The notes below the pieces were generated by a model, which was not told the origin of the DNA, did no database searches, and saw nothing but the letters and a program-made list of their open reading frames with translations. 64,000 nucleotides of DNA from Thiodiazotropha sp040506195 (GTDB lineage Bacteria; Pseudomonadota; Gammaproteobacteria; Chromatiales; Chromatiaceae), in assembly GCA_040506195.1 (NCBI GenBank), contig JBEVXH010000003.1:248001-312000 (forward strand). Direction: 5' to 3'. Position 1 is the first letter of the stretch. Each line of letters begins with the position of its first letter. Both the position numbers and the translations under genes were made by a program. Positions 23,983 to 33,341 of the stretch are shown piece by piece.

Positions 23983-25671
23983 GTGAACCGCTTTGACCAC
24001 CGTAAATACCGTCCTATGCAGGTCGTGCCGATGCACGACCGCCAGTGGCCAAACCAGACGATCGATAGCGCTCCGATCTGGGCCAGCGTCGATTTACGCG
24101 ATGGCAACCAGGCATTGCTTGAACCCATGAATGTGATACAGAAACGCCGTATGTGGGCACTCCTGGTGAAGCTTGGTCTGAAGCAGATTGAAGTCGGTTT
24201 CCCCGCCGCCAGCCAAACCGATTATGACTTCGTACGCTGGCTGATCGAAGAGGATCAGATTCCACGCGACGTCACGATCCAGGTTCTGGTGCAAGCCCGT
24301 GAAACATTGATCAGCAAGACCTTCGAGTCCTTGAAGGGCGCACACCGGGCAATTGTACATGTCTACAACTCCACCTCCACGGTGCAGCGTGAAAGGGTTT
24401 TTAACCGGAATCGCGACGGTATCAGGGAAATAGCCGTCCAAGGTGCAGAAATGCTGCAAAGGGAGGCCGCCGATCACCCCGAAACCGAATGGGTGTTTCA
24501 ATACTCGCCGGAGAGTTTTTCAAATACCGAATGGGATTACGCCGTAGAGGTCTGTGCTGCGGTCATCGATGTCTGGCGGCCCACACCGGAAGATCCCTGC
24601 ATTATCAACCTGCCCGCCACGGTAGAGAGCAGCACCCCAAATCTTTTTGCAGACCAGGTTGAATATTTCTGCCGACATCTGCAGAACCGCGAATCGGTAA
24701 TCGTCTCTGTTCACACCCACAATGATCGTGGATGCGCGATAGCCGCCGCAGAACTCGCCCTGCTTGCCGGCGCTGATAGGGTTGAGGGCACATTGATGGG
24801 CAATGGTGAGCGAACCGGCAACATGGACCTGATTACAATGGGCATGAATCTCTACAGTCAGGGTATTGATCCGGAGATCGATCTCTCCCGACCTGACGAG
24901 ATTATTCAGATCTATGCTCAGTGCACAGGCCTGCCGGTGCACCCGCGGCACCCCTGGGTGGGGGAGATGGTGTATACCGCCTTCTCAGGTTCCCATCAGG
25001 ATGCTATCCGTAAATGTCTTCATCGCCAGCAATCGGACGAACCCTGGCAGGTCGCCTATCTGCCGATCGACCCACAGGATATAGGCAGGGATTATCAGGC
25101 GGTAATCCGGGTCAACAGCCAGTCGGGCAAGGGAGGGGTGGCCTATGTCCTGGAACGGGATTACGCCCTGATGTTGCCCCACTGGATCCAGACGGAATTG
25201 TCCGCCATCGTGCAACGGACAAGCGAGTCGTGTGAGGGAGAGGTCGACAGCAAAACCATCTTTGAACTCTTTCAAGACCACTTTGTGGCCGACACCCGCC
25301 CCACCAGGCTGGAAGGCTACCGCCTTGACTCCCACCAGGGAAGTGACGTGATCGATATCAAGCTGTCAGACAACGGCCAAGCCAGGACCATTCACGGAAA
25401 GGGCGAGGGGGCAATCTCTGCATTTATGGACGCCTGGACACAAACCTTTCGCACACAGGCGCGGGTTCTCGACTATCATGAACATGCGATCGGTGAGGGT
25501 ACCGACGCGGAAGCTGTCGCCTATGTACTGCTTGATATAGATAGCCAATCATTCGCCGGAGCGGCATTTGATCAGGATAGCGTCAGTGCTTCACTTAAAT
25601 CCCTCATATCGGCACTGAATCTTTATCAGATTTCACAGGAACGCGCGATGGATATCGGCATGACAGGATAA
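23983..25671 (+). CDS. leuA: 2-isopropylmalate synthase, long form
   Basis: The enzyme condenses 2-oxoisovalerate with acetyl-CoA in the first committed step of leucine synthesis. The length (562 aa) and the start YRPMQVVPMHDRQWP are those of the long, Mycobacterium-type LeuA class. The catalytic and metal residues are visible in SVDLRDGNQAL and HTHNDRG; the C-terminal region (about 430-562) is the regulatory domain that binds leucine. It starts with GTG, with AGGAG 9 bases before it. The Lrp-type gene is divergent upstream. No leuBCD follows, so the pathway genes are split. Confidence 0.95.
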   Translation: MNRFDHRKYRPMQVVPMHDRQWPNQTIDSAPIWASVDLRDGNQALLEPMNVIQKRRMWALLVKLGLKQIEVGFPAASQTDYDFVRWLIEEDQIPRDVTIQVLVQARETLISKTFESLKGAHRAIVHVYNSTSTVQRERVFNRNRDGIREIAVQGAEMLQREAADHPETEWVFQYSPESFSNTEWDYAVEVCAAVIDVWRPTPEDPCIINLPATVESSTPNLFADQVEYFCRHLQNRESVIVSVHTHNDRGCAIAAAELALLAGADRVEGTLMGNGERTGNMDLITMGMNLYSQGIDPEIDLSRPDEIIQIYAQCTGLPVHPRHPWVGEMVYTAFSGSHQDAIRKCLHRQQSDEPWQVAYLPIDPQDIGRDYQAVIRVNSQSGKGGVAYVLERDYALMLPHWIQTELSAIVQRTSESCEGEVDSKTIFELFQDHFVADTRPTRLEGYRLDSHQGSDVIDIKLSDNGQARTIHGKGEGAISAFMDAWTQTFRTQARVLDYHEHAIGEGTDAEAVAYVLLDIDSQSFAGAAFDQDSVSASLKSLISALNLYQISQERAMDIGMTG

Positions 25672-25893
25672 CGCTGATCCGATTTCTGCCGAATTGTCGC
25701 AACCGATAAATAAAAAACCCTGATTACTCACAATATCCAGACACTGAATCGGTAACCTGCCATCCCATATGGGATAGATAAAAAAACAATGAAATTGCGC
25801 TCATTTACCAACTGATTTAGATTTGCGCCTATTAGCGGCTCGCTTTTACAAGACCCACTGCCGGGGAGAGGTAGAGTGGATAGCAGAGAGTGT

Positions 25894-27984
25894 TCAATCC
25901 AGCTTCGACAGCTCAAGTATATGAGGCAGGGGTTGACCGATATAGAACCCCTGCGAATAGTCGATCCCCATTTCGCTGACCCGATCCTGGATCTCTTTTG
26001 AGCACACATATTCTGCAACTATCGAAGTGATGCCGATTTTATGCGCAAGCGTGGTGATTGCCTGAATGGCCTGCGCGGCATGCGGGTCCTCCATGATATT
26101 CCGTATCAGCGACCCATCGATTTTCAGCGTATGAATATTCAGTTCCAACAGATGGCGCAGGTTTGAGTAACCGCTGCCGAAATCATCGATGGCTATCCTG
26201 CATTCGCAGTCTGCCGAGCGTCTGACGAAATCCGCTATCGCTTCGTAGCTTTTGACCTCTTCACTCTCCAGTATCTCCAGAGTCAGACGCCGTCCTATAC
26301 CGGGTGACTGTTCAAGTCGATGGAACAGAAAGTCGGTCACCTCAGGATCAAGAATATCCTCAATTGCAAGATTGACCGAAAACTCAAGCTCGGTATCGGC
26401 GAATGCCTTAAAGCTCTTTTCAATCATGATCCGTGTCAGATCCGCATTCAGACGCCCCTCTCTCGCTACCGATAGAAACTCATTCGGCAATAGTAGCGTG
26501 CCATCTTCGGTTACAACACGGACCAGGCATTCGTAACGCTCAATGTTATGATTTGAATTATTCATGATCGGCATGAAATAAGGTATGACCAAATCGTTAT
26601 TGATCGCCTCTTTCAATACGCGGATTATGCTCAGGTTGTCTTTCATCCTGGCCTTCTGACCCACATCGGGATCGTAGGCGAGGAACTTCATCCGTGTACG
26701 TTTGATCTGGTTGAGTGTCAGATTGGCCGTTTCCAGTAGCGGGGCGACCGTTGACAGGCCGGCGGTCACATTGATCGGTACCGGATTGTCGTCAAAGCTA
26801 AACAGCGTATGCTCCATTGTCCGTATCAGTTTACGAGCGAGCATTTCCGGATCATCCGTTCCACCTTCGACAAGAATACCGAAATCGTCACCGCCGAGAC
26901 GGAACAGTCCATGCTTGGAAAAACCAAGGGCAGACTGTAAAACCGCTGCCACCTGCACAAGAATACCGTCTCCGGCCTCATGACCGTAAAAGTTATTAAT
27001 ATGTTTGAAGCCATCGATATTGATAATGATCAGCGCCTGCTCAGTATCTGTCTTGAGTGAACGCTCGAAGGCGAAACGGTTTTGTAAACCGGTCAGATGG
27101 TCGATGGTTGCACCCTGCTCAAGTGCGCTATGTAAACCCGATAGTTCTCTGTGCCGCCTGTCCAGGTCGATCAAAAAAACGACGATCGTACCAAGAGAAG
27201 CGATGAAAGCAAGCGTGATCGACAGTGACCAAAGATGGACACTCTCTGCCTGCCGTTTACTGATATCGAGAAACAGCTCACTGGCGCCATGCAGGGCTTT
27301 ATCGATGGGGATATCGAGAATTGCCGTAAAAACCGGTATATACTGAGCCAGGTATCTGTCGACGATTCGGGCATGCGACAGAAACACCCGATTGAATCGT
27401 TTTCTATCCGGATCGGCAAACTCCTTGTCTTGCAGCCTTTGCAGCACCTCCTTGAATCCGGTCAGCAGCTCGGCATCCATGGCGTTGCTGGCGAGAAACA
27501 CAAGAGAGGTCGCTTGCGACAGGTCCTCCACGTACGCCTGGTCTTCATTGACGAAATTCTTTATGTAGCGATGCGTCAGCCCCGGCACGTGGGAGACCGA
27601 GTTCTTGACCAGGGAATTGAGTGTGGCGTAACGGATGATGGCCTGTTCCTTTTGCCCCAGCAGCCGGTCGAATTTGTCTAACTTTTCCCTGAAAGGTTGA
27701 TATTCTGCCGAAGCGAGGAATTCCAGGAGGTGTATATTCCCCCCCAAATTCCTGATCTCCTTTATCAGGCGGTGCACCTCGTCATAATTGTGATAGAGAC
27801 GGTAGGCGGTGCTCCAGATCTCTTCATCCACACGCTTGTTCAACAACTCCATCTCCGCCAGATTATGGATGAGCTGATTATGGCCTGACAGCAGCGTATC
27901 AGTTCGTGACTTGGAATAAAAAAAGGTCAGTCCCGCCAGCAGGGCGAGAATCAATGCCACATAGATCTTGAATTGAAGCCTCAC
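25894..27984 (-). CDS. GGDEF-EAL protein with a periplasmic sensor domain
   Basis: Helix 1 (5-22) and helix 2 (252-273) enclose a periplasmic, helical domain of about 230 residues. The cytoplasmic part has a GGDEF domain (GGDDF at 364-368) and an EAL domain. In the EAL domain the signature is ECLVR (485-489), loop 6 is DDFGSGYSNL, and Glu in LEILESEEV is kept, so phosphodiesterase activity is plausible. The GGDDF form may be active or only bind GTP. Its ATG overlaps the stop of the upstream dihaem peroxidase gene by 4 bases, so the peroxidase is translated with it and may pass an oxidant signal to the periplasmic domain (inference). Confidence 0.94.
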   Translation of the reverse strand: MRLQFKIYVALILALLAGLTFFYSKSRTDTLLSGHNQLIHNLAEMELLNKRVDEEIWSTAYRLYHNYDEVHRLIKEIRNLGGNIHLLEFLASAEYQPFREKLDKFDRLLGQKEQAIIRYATLNSLVKNSVSHVPGLTHRYIKNFVNEDQAYVEDLSQATSLVFLASNAMDAELLTGFKEVLQRLQDKEFADPDRKRFNRVFLSHARIVDRYLAQYIPVFTAILDIPIDKALHGASELFLDISKRQAESVHLWSLSITLAFIASLGTIVVFLIDLDRRHRELSGLHSALEQGATIDHLTGLQNRFAFERSLKTDTEQALIIINIDGFKHINNFYGHEAGDGILVQVAAVLQSALGFSKHGLFRLGGDDFGILVEGGTDDPEMLARKLIRTMEHTLFSFDDNPVPINVTAGLSTVAPLLETANLTLNQIKRTRMKFLAYDPDVGQKARMKDNLSIIRVLKEAINNDLVIPYFMPIMNNSNHNIERYECLVRVVTEDGTLLLPNEFLSVAREGRLNADLTRIMIEKSFKAFADTELEFSVNLAIEDILDPEVTDFLFHRLEQSPGIGRRLTLEILESEEVKSYEAIADFVRRSADCECRIAIDDFGSGYSNLRHLLELNIHTLKIDGSLIRNIMEDPHAAQAIQAITTLAHKIGITSIVAEYVCSKEIQDRVSEMGIDYSQGFYIGQPLPHILELSKLD

Positions 27985-28922
27985 GGCGACTCCAGTATCG
28001 CAGGTCGTTTGCCGGTGAGCGTCTTGAGAAAAGCGGTCAGCAGGCGGTTCTCCTCCGGTGTGAGATCAAACCCCAGATTGTGGAATGCCATGGTCGCCAG
28101 CGTTTCGCCCAGCGTGCTTTTACTGCCGTCGTGCAGATAGGGTGAGGTGAGTTCAATATTGCGCAGGCTCGGCACCTTGAACCGGTTGCGATCGAAGGGA
28201 TCGCCGGTACGGGCATACAGGTCCCCGGCCTCAACGTCTTTCTCAAGCGGATTGACCGCACCGATATATTGATATGAATTCCCGCCCAGATTGATACCGT
28301 TATGGCAGGTCACGCAACCCATGGTTCTGAACAACAGATAACCCTCTTTTTCATCCGCCGCCAGCTCGATTTCACCTCTCAGGTAACGATCGAAACGACT
28401 GTCCGGTGTAAACAAGGCCTTCTCGAACTCAGCGATGGCATCGGTGACATCTTCGAACCTGACGCGAGACTGATGATAGACGCGTGAAAAAAGCAGCGGA
28501 TATTCGGCATGATTGTTGAGACGCTGCTCTACCTCCTCAGCCGTCATAGCCATTTCTATAGGGCTGTGCAGAGGGCCGGCCGCCTGTTCTTTCAGGTCAA
28601 GGGCGCGACCATTCCAGAACTGCCTGAAATTGTAATATGAATTGTAAACCGTCGGCGCATTCAGCCTACCCTTCTGGTTTCCGATCCCAATGGAGACCTC
28701 GCGAGGCTCGGCGCCGCCGTGATCGGGGTCGTGGCAGGTGGCGCAGGACACACTGCGGTCCTTGGAAAGCAGGGTATCGAAAAACAGGCGCATCCCCAAT
28801 CGCGCCTTGCCATCGTCATAGGCCACTACTTGAGGCAACGGCTGCAGGGGTTGCAGGGCCATGGCCTGATTGAACAGGTGCGATGCCAGCAAAAGGATAC
28901 TTAGTATAAACACTCTCGGCAT
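27981..28922 (-). CDS. Dihaem cytochrome c peroxidase-family protein (CCP/MauG)
   Basis: The start at 28922 gives a signal peptide (MPRVFILSILLLASHLF...AMA) and a mature protein of about 290 residues. Two c-type haem sites are seen, CATCH (60-64) and CVTCH (203-207), with the family's surroundings (FFDTLLSKDRSVSCATCHDP, LNAPTVYNS, RFKVPSLRNIELTSPYLHDGS). Family members reduce H2O2 with electrons from cytochrome c, or modify proteins. A longer frame (to 29030) would lack the signal peptide at its start. The stop overlaps the ATG of the GGDEF-EAL gene, which suggests a functional pair. Confidence 0.92.
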   Translation of the reverse strand: MPRVFILSILLLASHLFNQAMALQPLQPLPQVVAYDDGKARLGMRLFFDTLLSKDRSVSCATCHDPDHGGAEPREVSIGIGNQKGRLNAPTVYNSYYNFRQFWNGRALDLKEQAAGPLHSPIEMAMTAEEVEQRLNNHAEYPLLFSRVYHQSRVRFEDVTDAIAEFEKALFTPDSRFDRYLRGEIELAADEKEGYLLFRTMGCVTCHNGINLGGNSYQYIGAVNPLEKDVEAGDLYARTGDPFDRNRFKVPSLRNIELTSPYLHDGSKSTLGETLATMAFHNLGFDLTPEENRLLTAFLKTLTGKRPAILESP

Positions 28923-29254
28923 CGTATATTTCCGATTATTGATTGATTTCCCCCTAAATCGACAATGGGAGTCGAATCGACATTCCCGATGGTATCGGCT
29001 GAGACTACTGTTTCTTAAACCAACGGCCATTCTTCCCCTTTTCGTAGATGAATGATTCTATTGGCATATAGCCCACTCTCCGGAATAAATTGTAAAATTG
29101 TTATACAGGCTCGAACTAGTGATTCTATGCACGTTATCTTGCGGTAAGGTATCCAAGTGGACCCTGAGCCTCCCCCGGCATCGGTGATTGTCGAGTTGCA
29201 TGGAATAGCTGGGAACTGCGGCAGCCACAGCCACAACGCTCTGAAATATATAGT

Positions 29255-29290
29255 AAAAAGACCGGACAACCGATAATGTCCGGCCTTTTT
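29255..29290. terminator. Bidirectional terminator after argG
   Basis: AAAAAG-A-CCGGACA, loop, TGTCCGG-C-CTTTTT. The stem is flanked by A-run and T-run, so it can end transcripts from both sides. It is 20 bases past the argG stop, and the T-run in the minus direction serves argG. Confidence 0.9.
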
Positions 29291-29310
29291 CATTAAAACA
29301 GGTCAGGGTG

Positions 29311-30531
29311 TTACTTTCTCTTCGAGGCGGCTACCCGCAGACGCAGGGCATTGAGCTTGATAAACCCCTCCGCATCCTGTTGATTGTAGGCGCCGGCGTC
29401 GTCTTCAAATGTGGCAATCGACTCATCGAACAGACTATTGGTATTGGAGCGGCGCCCGACAATATCCACATTGCCCTTGTAAAGCTTGACTCTCACCACG
29501 CCATTGACCACCTGTTGGGTGTGATCGATCGCGGCCTGCAACATCTCCCTTTCCGGTGTGAACCAATAACCGTTGTAAACCAGCTTGGCATACCGGGGCA
29601 TCAGCTCATCCTTCATATGCGCAGCTTCCCTATCCAGGGTCAACGACTCCATGGCGCGGTGCGCCTTGAGCAGAATCGTGCCGCCGGGCGTCTCGTAGCA
29701 GCCGCGCGACTTCATGCCCACATAGCGATTCTCGACAATATCTGCTCGTCCGATACCGTTCTCACCACCCAGCTGGTTGAGTTTCAATAATAGTGCCGCC
29801 GCGGAAAGCTTCTCGCCGTCAATGGAGACCGGATCACCGTTTTCAAAACCGATCTCGACATAGGTTGTCCGGTTCGGGGCCTGTTCCGGGGAGACCGTCC
29901 AACGCCACATGTCGTTGCCGGGCTCATTCCACGGATCCTCAAGGTCATACCCTTCATAGGAGATGTGGAGCAGATTGGCATCCATCGAATAGGGCGATTT
30001 CTTGCCCTCCCGCTTCATCTCGATTGAGATTCCGTTGGCCTCTGCATAGGCCAAGAGCTTTTCCCGGGAATTCAGATCCCACTCACGCCATGGCGCGATG
30101 ATCTTGATATCGGGCCGCAATGCATAGGCGCCCAATTCAAAACGCACCTGATCGTTGCCTTTGCCGGTGGCGCCGTGGGAGATGGCGTCTGCGCCGGTCT
30201 CGTTGGCGATTTCTATCAGTCGCTTGGCGATCAGAGGCCTTGCTATGGAGGTCCCCAGCAGATACTCACCCTCATAGATGGCATTGGCGCGAAACATCGG
30301 GAACACATAGTCGAGGGCAAACTCCTCTTTAAGGTCCTCTATGTAGATCTCCCCGATACCTGCCGCCTCGGCCTTGGCGCGAACCGGCTCGACTTCCTCG
30401 CCCTGACCGATATCCGCGGTAAAGGTCACCACCTCACACTGATACTCATCCTGCAGCCACTTGACGATAATCGATGTATCGAGACCGCCCGAGTAAGCCA
30501 GAACCACCTTCTTAATGCCACCTTTCGACAT
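29311..30531 (-). CDS. argG: Argininosuccinate synthase
   Basis: The enzyme joins citrulline and aspartate using ATP in arginine synthesis. The 406-aa sequence is typical of the short, common bacterial form: the ATP-binding P-loop AYSGGLDTSI at 11-20, FTADIGQGEE, GATGKGNDQVRFE, and SPYSMDANLLHISYEG. It starts with ATG. Alone on its strand with a strong terminator; argA and argE are 12-14 kb away in the same window. Confidence 0.97.
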   Translation of the reverse strand: MSKGGIKKVVLAYSGGLDTSIIVKWLQDEYQCEVVTFTADIGQGEEVEPVRAKAEAAGIGEIYIEDLKEEFALDYVFPMFRANAIYEGEYLLGTSIARPLIAKRLIEIANETGADAISHGATGKGNDQVRFELGAYALRPDIKIIAPWREWDLNSREKLLAYAEANGISIEMKREGKKSPYSMDANLLHISYEGYDLEDPWNEPGNDMWRWTVSPEQAPNRTTYVEIGFENGDPVSIDGEKLSAAALLLKLNQLGGENGIGRADIVENRYVGMKSRGCYETPGGTILLKAHRAMESLTLDREAAHMKDELMPRYAKLVYNGYWFTPEREMLQAAIDHTQQVVNGVVRVKLYKGNVDIVGRRSNTNSLFDESIATFEDDAGAYNQQDAEGFIKLNALRLRVAASKRK

Positions 30532-30746
30532 CTGCTATCTCCCAGAAAAGATGCTTTTTAAAACAGTCCATTATAACCCATCTTGAAACAGATGATATGT
30601 CGCGAAGCACCCGACAGGTCCGGACGGTGAATATATATTCGACCAAATTACATCTTAGAATTAAAGACTTATCAGCTGCTATACTCTAACTGACTTGCCC
30701 CTCGAATTATCAACTATGCACTGAATGGCGCAAACGGCGAAAACTT

Positions 30747-32021
30747 TTGAACTCTAAAAGATTAGCTATCATCCTTCTATCCGCTTGGAGCTTGGTGGTG
30801 CTGATCTCTCTCGGCTGGAACGTCAAACACACTCAAGATGAACATCACCATTTTCTGAAAGACGCCGCTCGCCTGATGCTTGACCATATCAAGCTGGTCA
30901 GAGATTGGAGCGCTGGTCACGGCGGCGTCTATGTGCCCGTCTCCGAATCCACCCCACCCAACGAATATCTCGAGGTCGATAACCGGGATATTGCGGTTAG
31001 CGACGAACTGACCTTAACCCTGATCAATCCAGCCTATATGACTCGGCAAATATCGGAACTCGCCAGGCATAGCAACGGCATCCAGTTACACATCACCAGT
31101 CTTGACCCGATCCGCCCAAGTAACCAACCCACCGACCTGGAACGGGAAGCGCTTCTCACGTTCGAGGCCGGTGACACACAAGAATACAGCCGCTTGATTG
31201 AGGATCAAAACGGATTGCGTTTCTTCTACATGGCCCCCCTGATGACCACTCACGCTTGTCTTCGCTGTCATGAAAAGCAGGGGTATGAAGAAGGAGATAT
31301 ACGTGGGGGTATCAGCGTCACAATACCCGATGTCAATACAGCTCCAATCTTGGGATTTGTTATTGGCCACACCGTTATAGGCATGATCGGCATAGCGTTA
31401 ATCGCCAATCTCTCTCAAAAACTATCCGCAAGCTACAAAAAAATGCATCAGCAATCAATCATCGATGCGCTGACCGGGATTCCGAATCGTCGTCATTTTA
31501 TCGATCGACTACTTGCCGAATACCGTCGCGCCAGCCGCAACTCAACCCCATTGACACTGATGCTCTGTGATATTGATTTTTTCAAGCTATACAATGACTC
31601 CCTCGGCCACTTGCAGGGTGATGACTGTCTTGTAAAAGTGGCGAAGACAATCCATTCGTCACTACAACGTGGCGGCGATCTGTGCGCGCGCTACGGGGGA
31701 GAAGAGTTCATTATCATTCTACCCAATACGGATTTAAAGGGCGGAGAAAAAGTTGCCGGGCGCATCAAACAGGAAATTACCGCCTTAGCCATACCTCATC
31801 CCAACTCGCCTGTCGGAGAGCATCTTACCTTGAGCATTGGCGTGGCTACCGAGGCCCATGACTATCCATCCCAATATAAATTAATCAAGCGGGCTGACGA
31901 CGCACTCTACCGTAGTAAGCAGCTGGGACGAAACCGCATTGAATATGACACCCATGACCGTAATGCAAGCGCTTCGTCGGAAATAGAGGAGTTACAGGTT
32001 GAAATCAAACAACCCGGTTAG
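30747..32021 (+). CDS. Diguanylate cyclase with a c-haem DUF3365 sensor
   Basis: Helix 1 (6-24) and helix 2 (202-222) enclose a periplasmic DUF3365 (Tll0287-like) domain with a c-type haem site CLRCH (171-175). The haem could sense redox state, NO or O2. The cytoplasmic GGDEF domain is intact: RYGGEEF (317-321 for GGEEF) with an RxxD inhibitory site (RGGD, 308-311). It should make c-di-GMP in answer to the periplasmic haem state (inference from domains). The start is TTG at 30747, as no other start lies before the first helix. The last 30 residues are polar. Confidence 0.93.
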   Translation: MNSKRLAIILLSAWSLVVLISLGWNVKHTQDEHHHFLKDAARLMLDHIKLVRDWSAGHGGVYVPVSESTPPNEYLEVDNRDIAVSDELTLTLINPAYMTRQISELARHSNGIQLHITSLDPIRPSNQPTDLEREALLTFEAGDTQEYSRLIEDQNGLRFFYMAPLMTTHACLRCHEKQGYEEGDIRGGISVTIPDVNTAPILGFVIGHTVIGMIGIALIANLSQKLSASYKKMHQQSIIDALTGIPNRRHFIDRLLAEYRRASRNSTPLTLMLCDIDFFKLYNDSLGHLQGDDCLVKVAKTIHSSLQRGGDLCARYGGEEFIIILPNTDLKGGEKVAGRIKQEITALAIPHPNSPVGEHLTLSIGVATEAHDYPSQYKLIKRADDALYRSKQLGRNRIEYDTHDRNASASSEIEELQVEIKQPG

Positions 32022-32076
32022 TAACGGGCTGAACTTACAGCGTTGAGTGATCAGCCACCAATCACCTACTTATCCC

Positions 32077-32085
32077 TAGGGCCTG
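32077..32085. repeat. TAGGGCCTG intergenic element
   Basis: A copy of the 9-mer inside CCTAGGGCCTG, between the DUF3365 cyclase and the histidine kinase. See 10986. Confidence 0.6.
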
Positions 32086-32170
32086 TTTAAGGAATTTACT
32101 TAACAGATCACTCAAGCTGTTTAATGGACCAACGCTATATCGATCATGTTACAGAGCATTTGATCAACCA

Positions 32171-32998
32171 ATGGACAAATTGGATTGCAATGCCTTCGAA
32201 CCTGTAGCCCCCCCAAGTTCGCCAATAAGAGAAAAAATGTCGGTAGCTAAAAAGAATACAATTCGTGACGCCTTCACTCCCTTTCAATTACCGGATACAA
32301 ATATCATTTCTACGCGGCAGAAGAGTTCTTCTTCATCCTCGATCTATGAAGAGGAGGAGAGAAAAAGACTATCGCGTGAGTTGCATGACGGGTTGGGACA
32401 GCTTTTGACTACGATAGGATTGCAGGTAAAACAATGCCTGAATCATTACGACAGCAATTCATTCACCAGCCTGTCACCACATGACCACAAAGCCTCGTTA
32501 CAGCAGATTTCAACGATGGTGAAAGAAGCTATCGGTGAAGTCAGATCCATATGCAGCGCCATTCGACCCCCCATTCTCGATGACCTCGGTGTCCTGGCGG
32601 CCATCTCCTGGCAATGCAGGCAGATCTCACAGGCCTCCCCATCTTTAAGGATTGTTACCGATTACAGGATTGAAGAGGACCAGATACCCGTTGCTTACAG
32701 AACAGCAATCTACCGCATCGTACAGGAATCATTAAACAATGCCCTGAAATACTCCCGTGCAAGCCGGATCGGAGTCACACTCTCCCAGCAAGATGAATCG
32801 ATCCACTTGAGTGTCATTGACAATAGCATAGGATTCAACATCGCCTCTATCCACGAGGGGCTTGGCCTGGGATTAATGAGTATGCGTGAAAGGGTGGAAT
32901 CGGTGAACGGCAAACTGGAAATCGCTGCCGCCGACAATTCGGGAGTCAAAATTCAGGCATATTTTCCACTTCGAACAATGACGCTCTGCGACATTTGA
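32171..32998 (+). CDS. Soluble NarL-type sensor histidine kinase (HisKA_3)
   Basis: A 275-aa kinase without membrane segments. The first 55 residues are polar and serine-rich. The HisKA_3 phosphoacceptor helix reads LSRELHDGLGQLLTTIG (His72), and the C-terminal HATPase domain shows QESLNNALKYS and the G box GLGLGLMSMRERV. This type pairs with NarL/LuxR-type response regulators, but none is next to it. Without a sensor domain it may be driven by a partner protein, perhaps the cyclase upstream. ATG at 32237 (AGAGA upstream) is an alternative start. Confidence 0.9.
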   Translation: MDKLDCNAFEPVAPPSSPIREKMSVAKKNTIRDAFTPFQLPDTNIISTRQKSSSSSSIYEEEERKRLSRELHDGLGQLLTTIGLQVKQCLNHYDSNSFTSLSPHDHKASLQQISTMVKEAIGEVRSICSAIRPPILDDLGVLAAISWQCRQISQASPSLRIVTDYRIEEDQIPVAYRTAIYRIVQESLNNALKYSRASRIGVTLSQQDESIHLSVIDNSIGFNIASIHEGLGLGLMSMRERVESVNGKLEIAAADNSGVKIQAYFPLRTMTLCDI

Positions 32999-33341
32999 TC
33001 AAAACCCCCAGACCTTCATCATCTCCCCGCGTTAACCACGGAATGTCATAACCCCTTGCCCGGACAGGTTTTATTTCAACGGTAAGACGCGCTAAATTGT
33101 TAATTTTGATGTCACCATGGGACTCACAACACGGCAAGGTGTATCGTATATCAACGAGTTGATGCGGAGCGACCCAAGGCTTTGCTCACAGGCTCTCGAG
33201 AATTTCACTTCGGTTATAACCGGCATCAGCGTTATTTCATGGTTTCAGGGTACTATTATACGGCCGCTACAGCCTCAGTTCGTTTACTGTGCATATCGGA
33301 AACCACCTGAGTAATGACAGCTACAAATGGGATGATGAATA
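32999..33341. other. Intergenic region, no gene seen
   Basis: About 340 bases between two plus-strand genes. A 65-codon frame (33117-33314) lacks a ribosome site and family features. No hairpin or repeat stands out. Confidence 0.5.

Noticed and set aside
33117..33314. Plus-strand frame of 65 codons
   Set aside because: No ribosome site; composition not protein-like.
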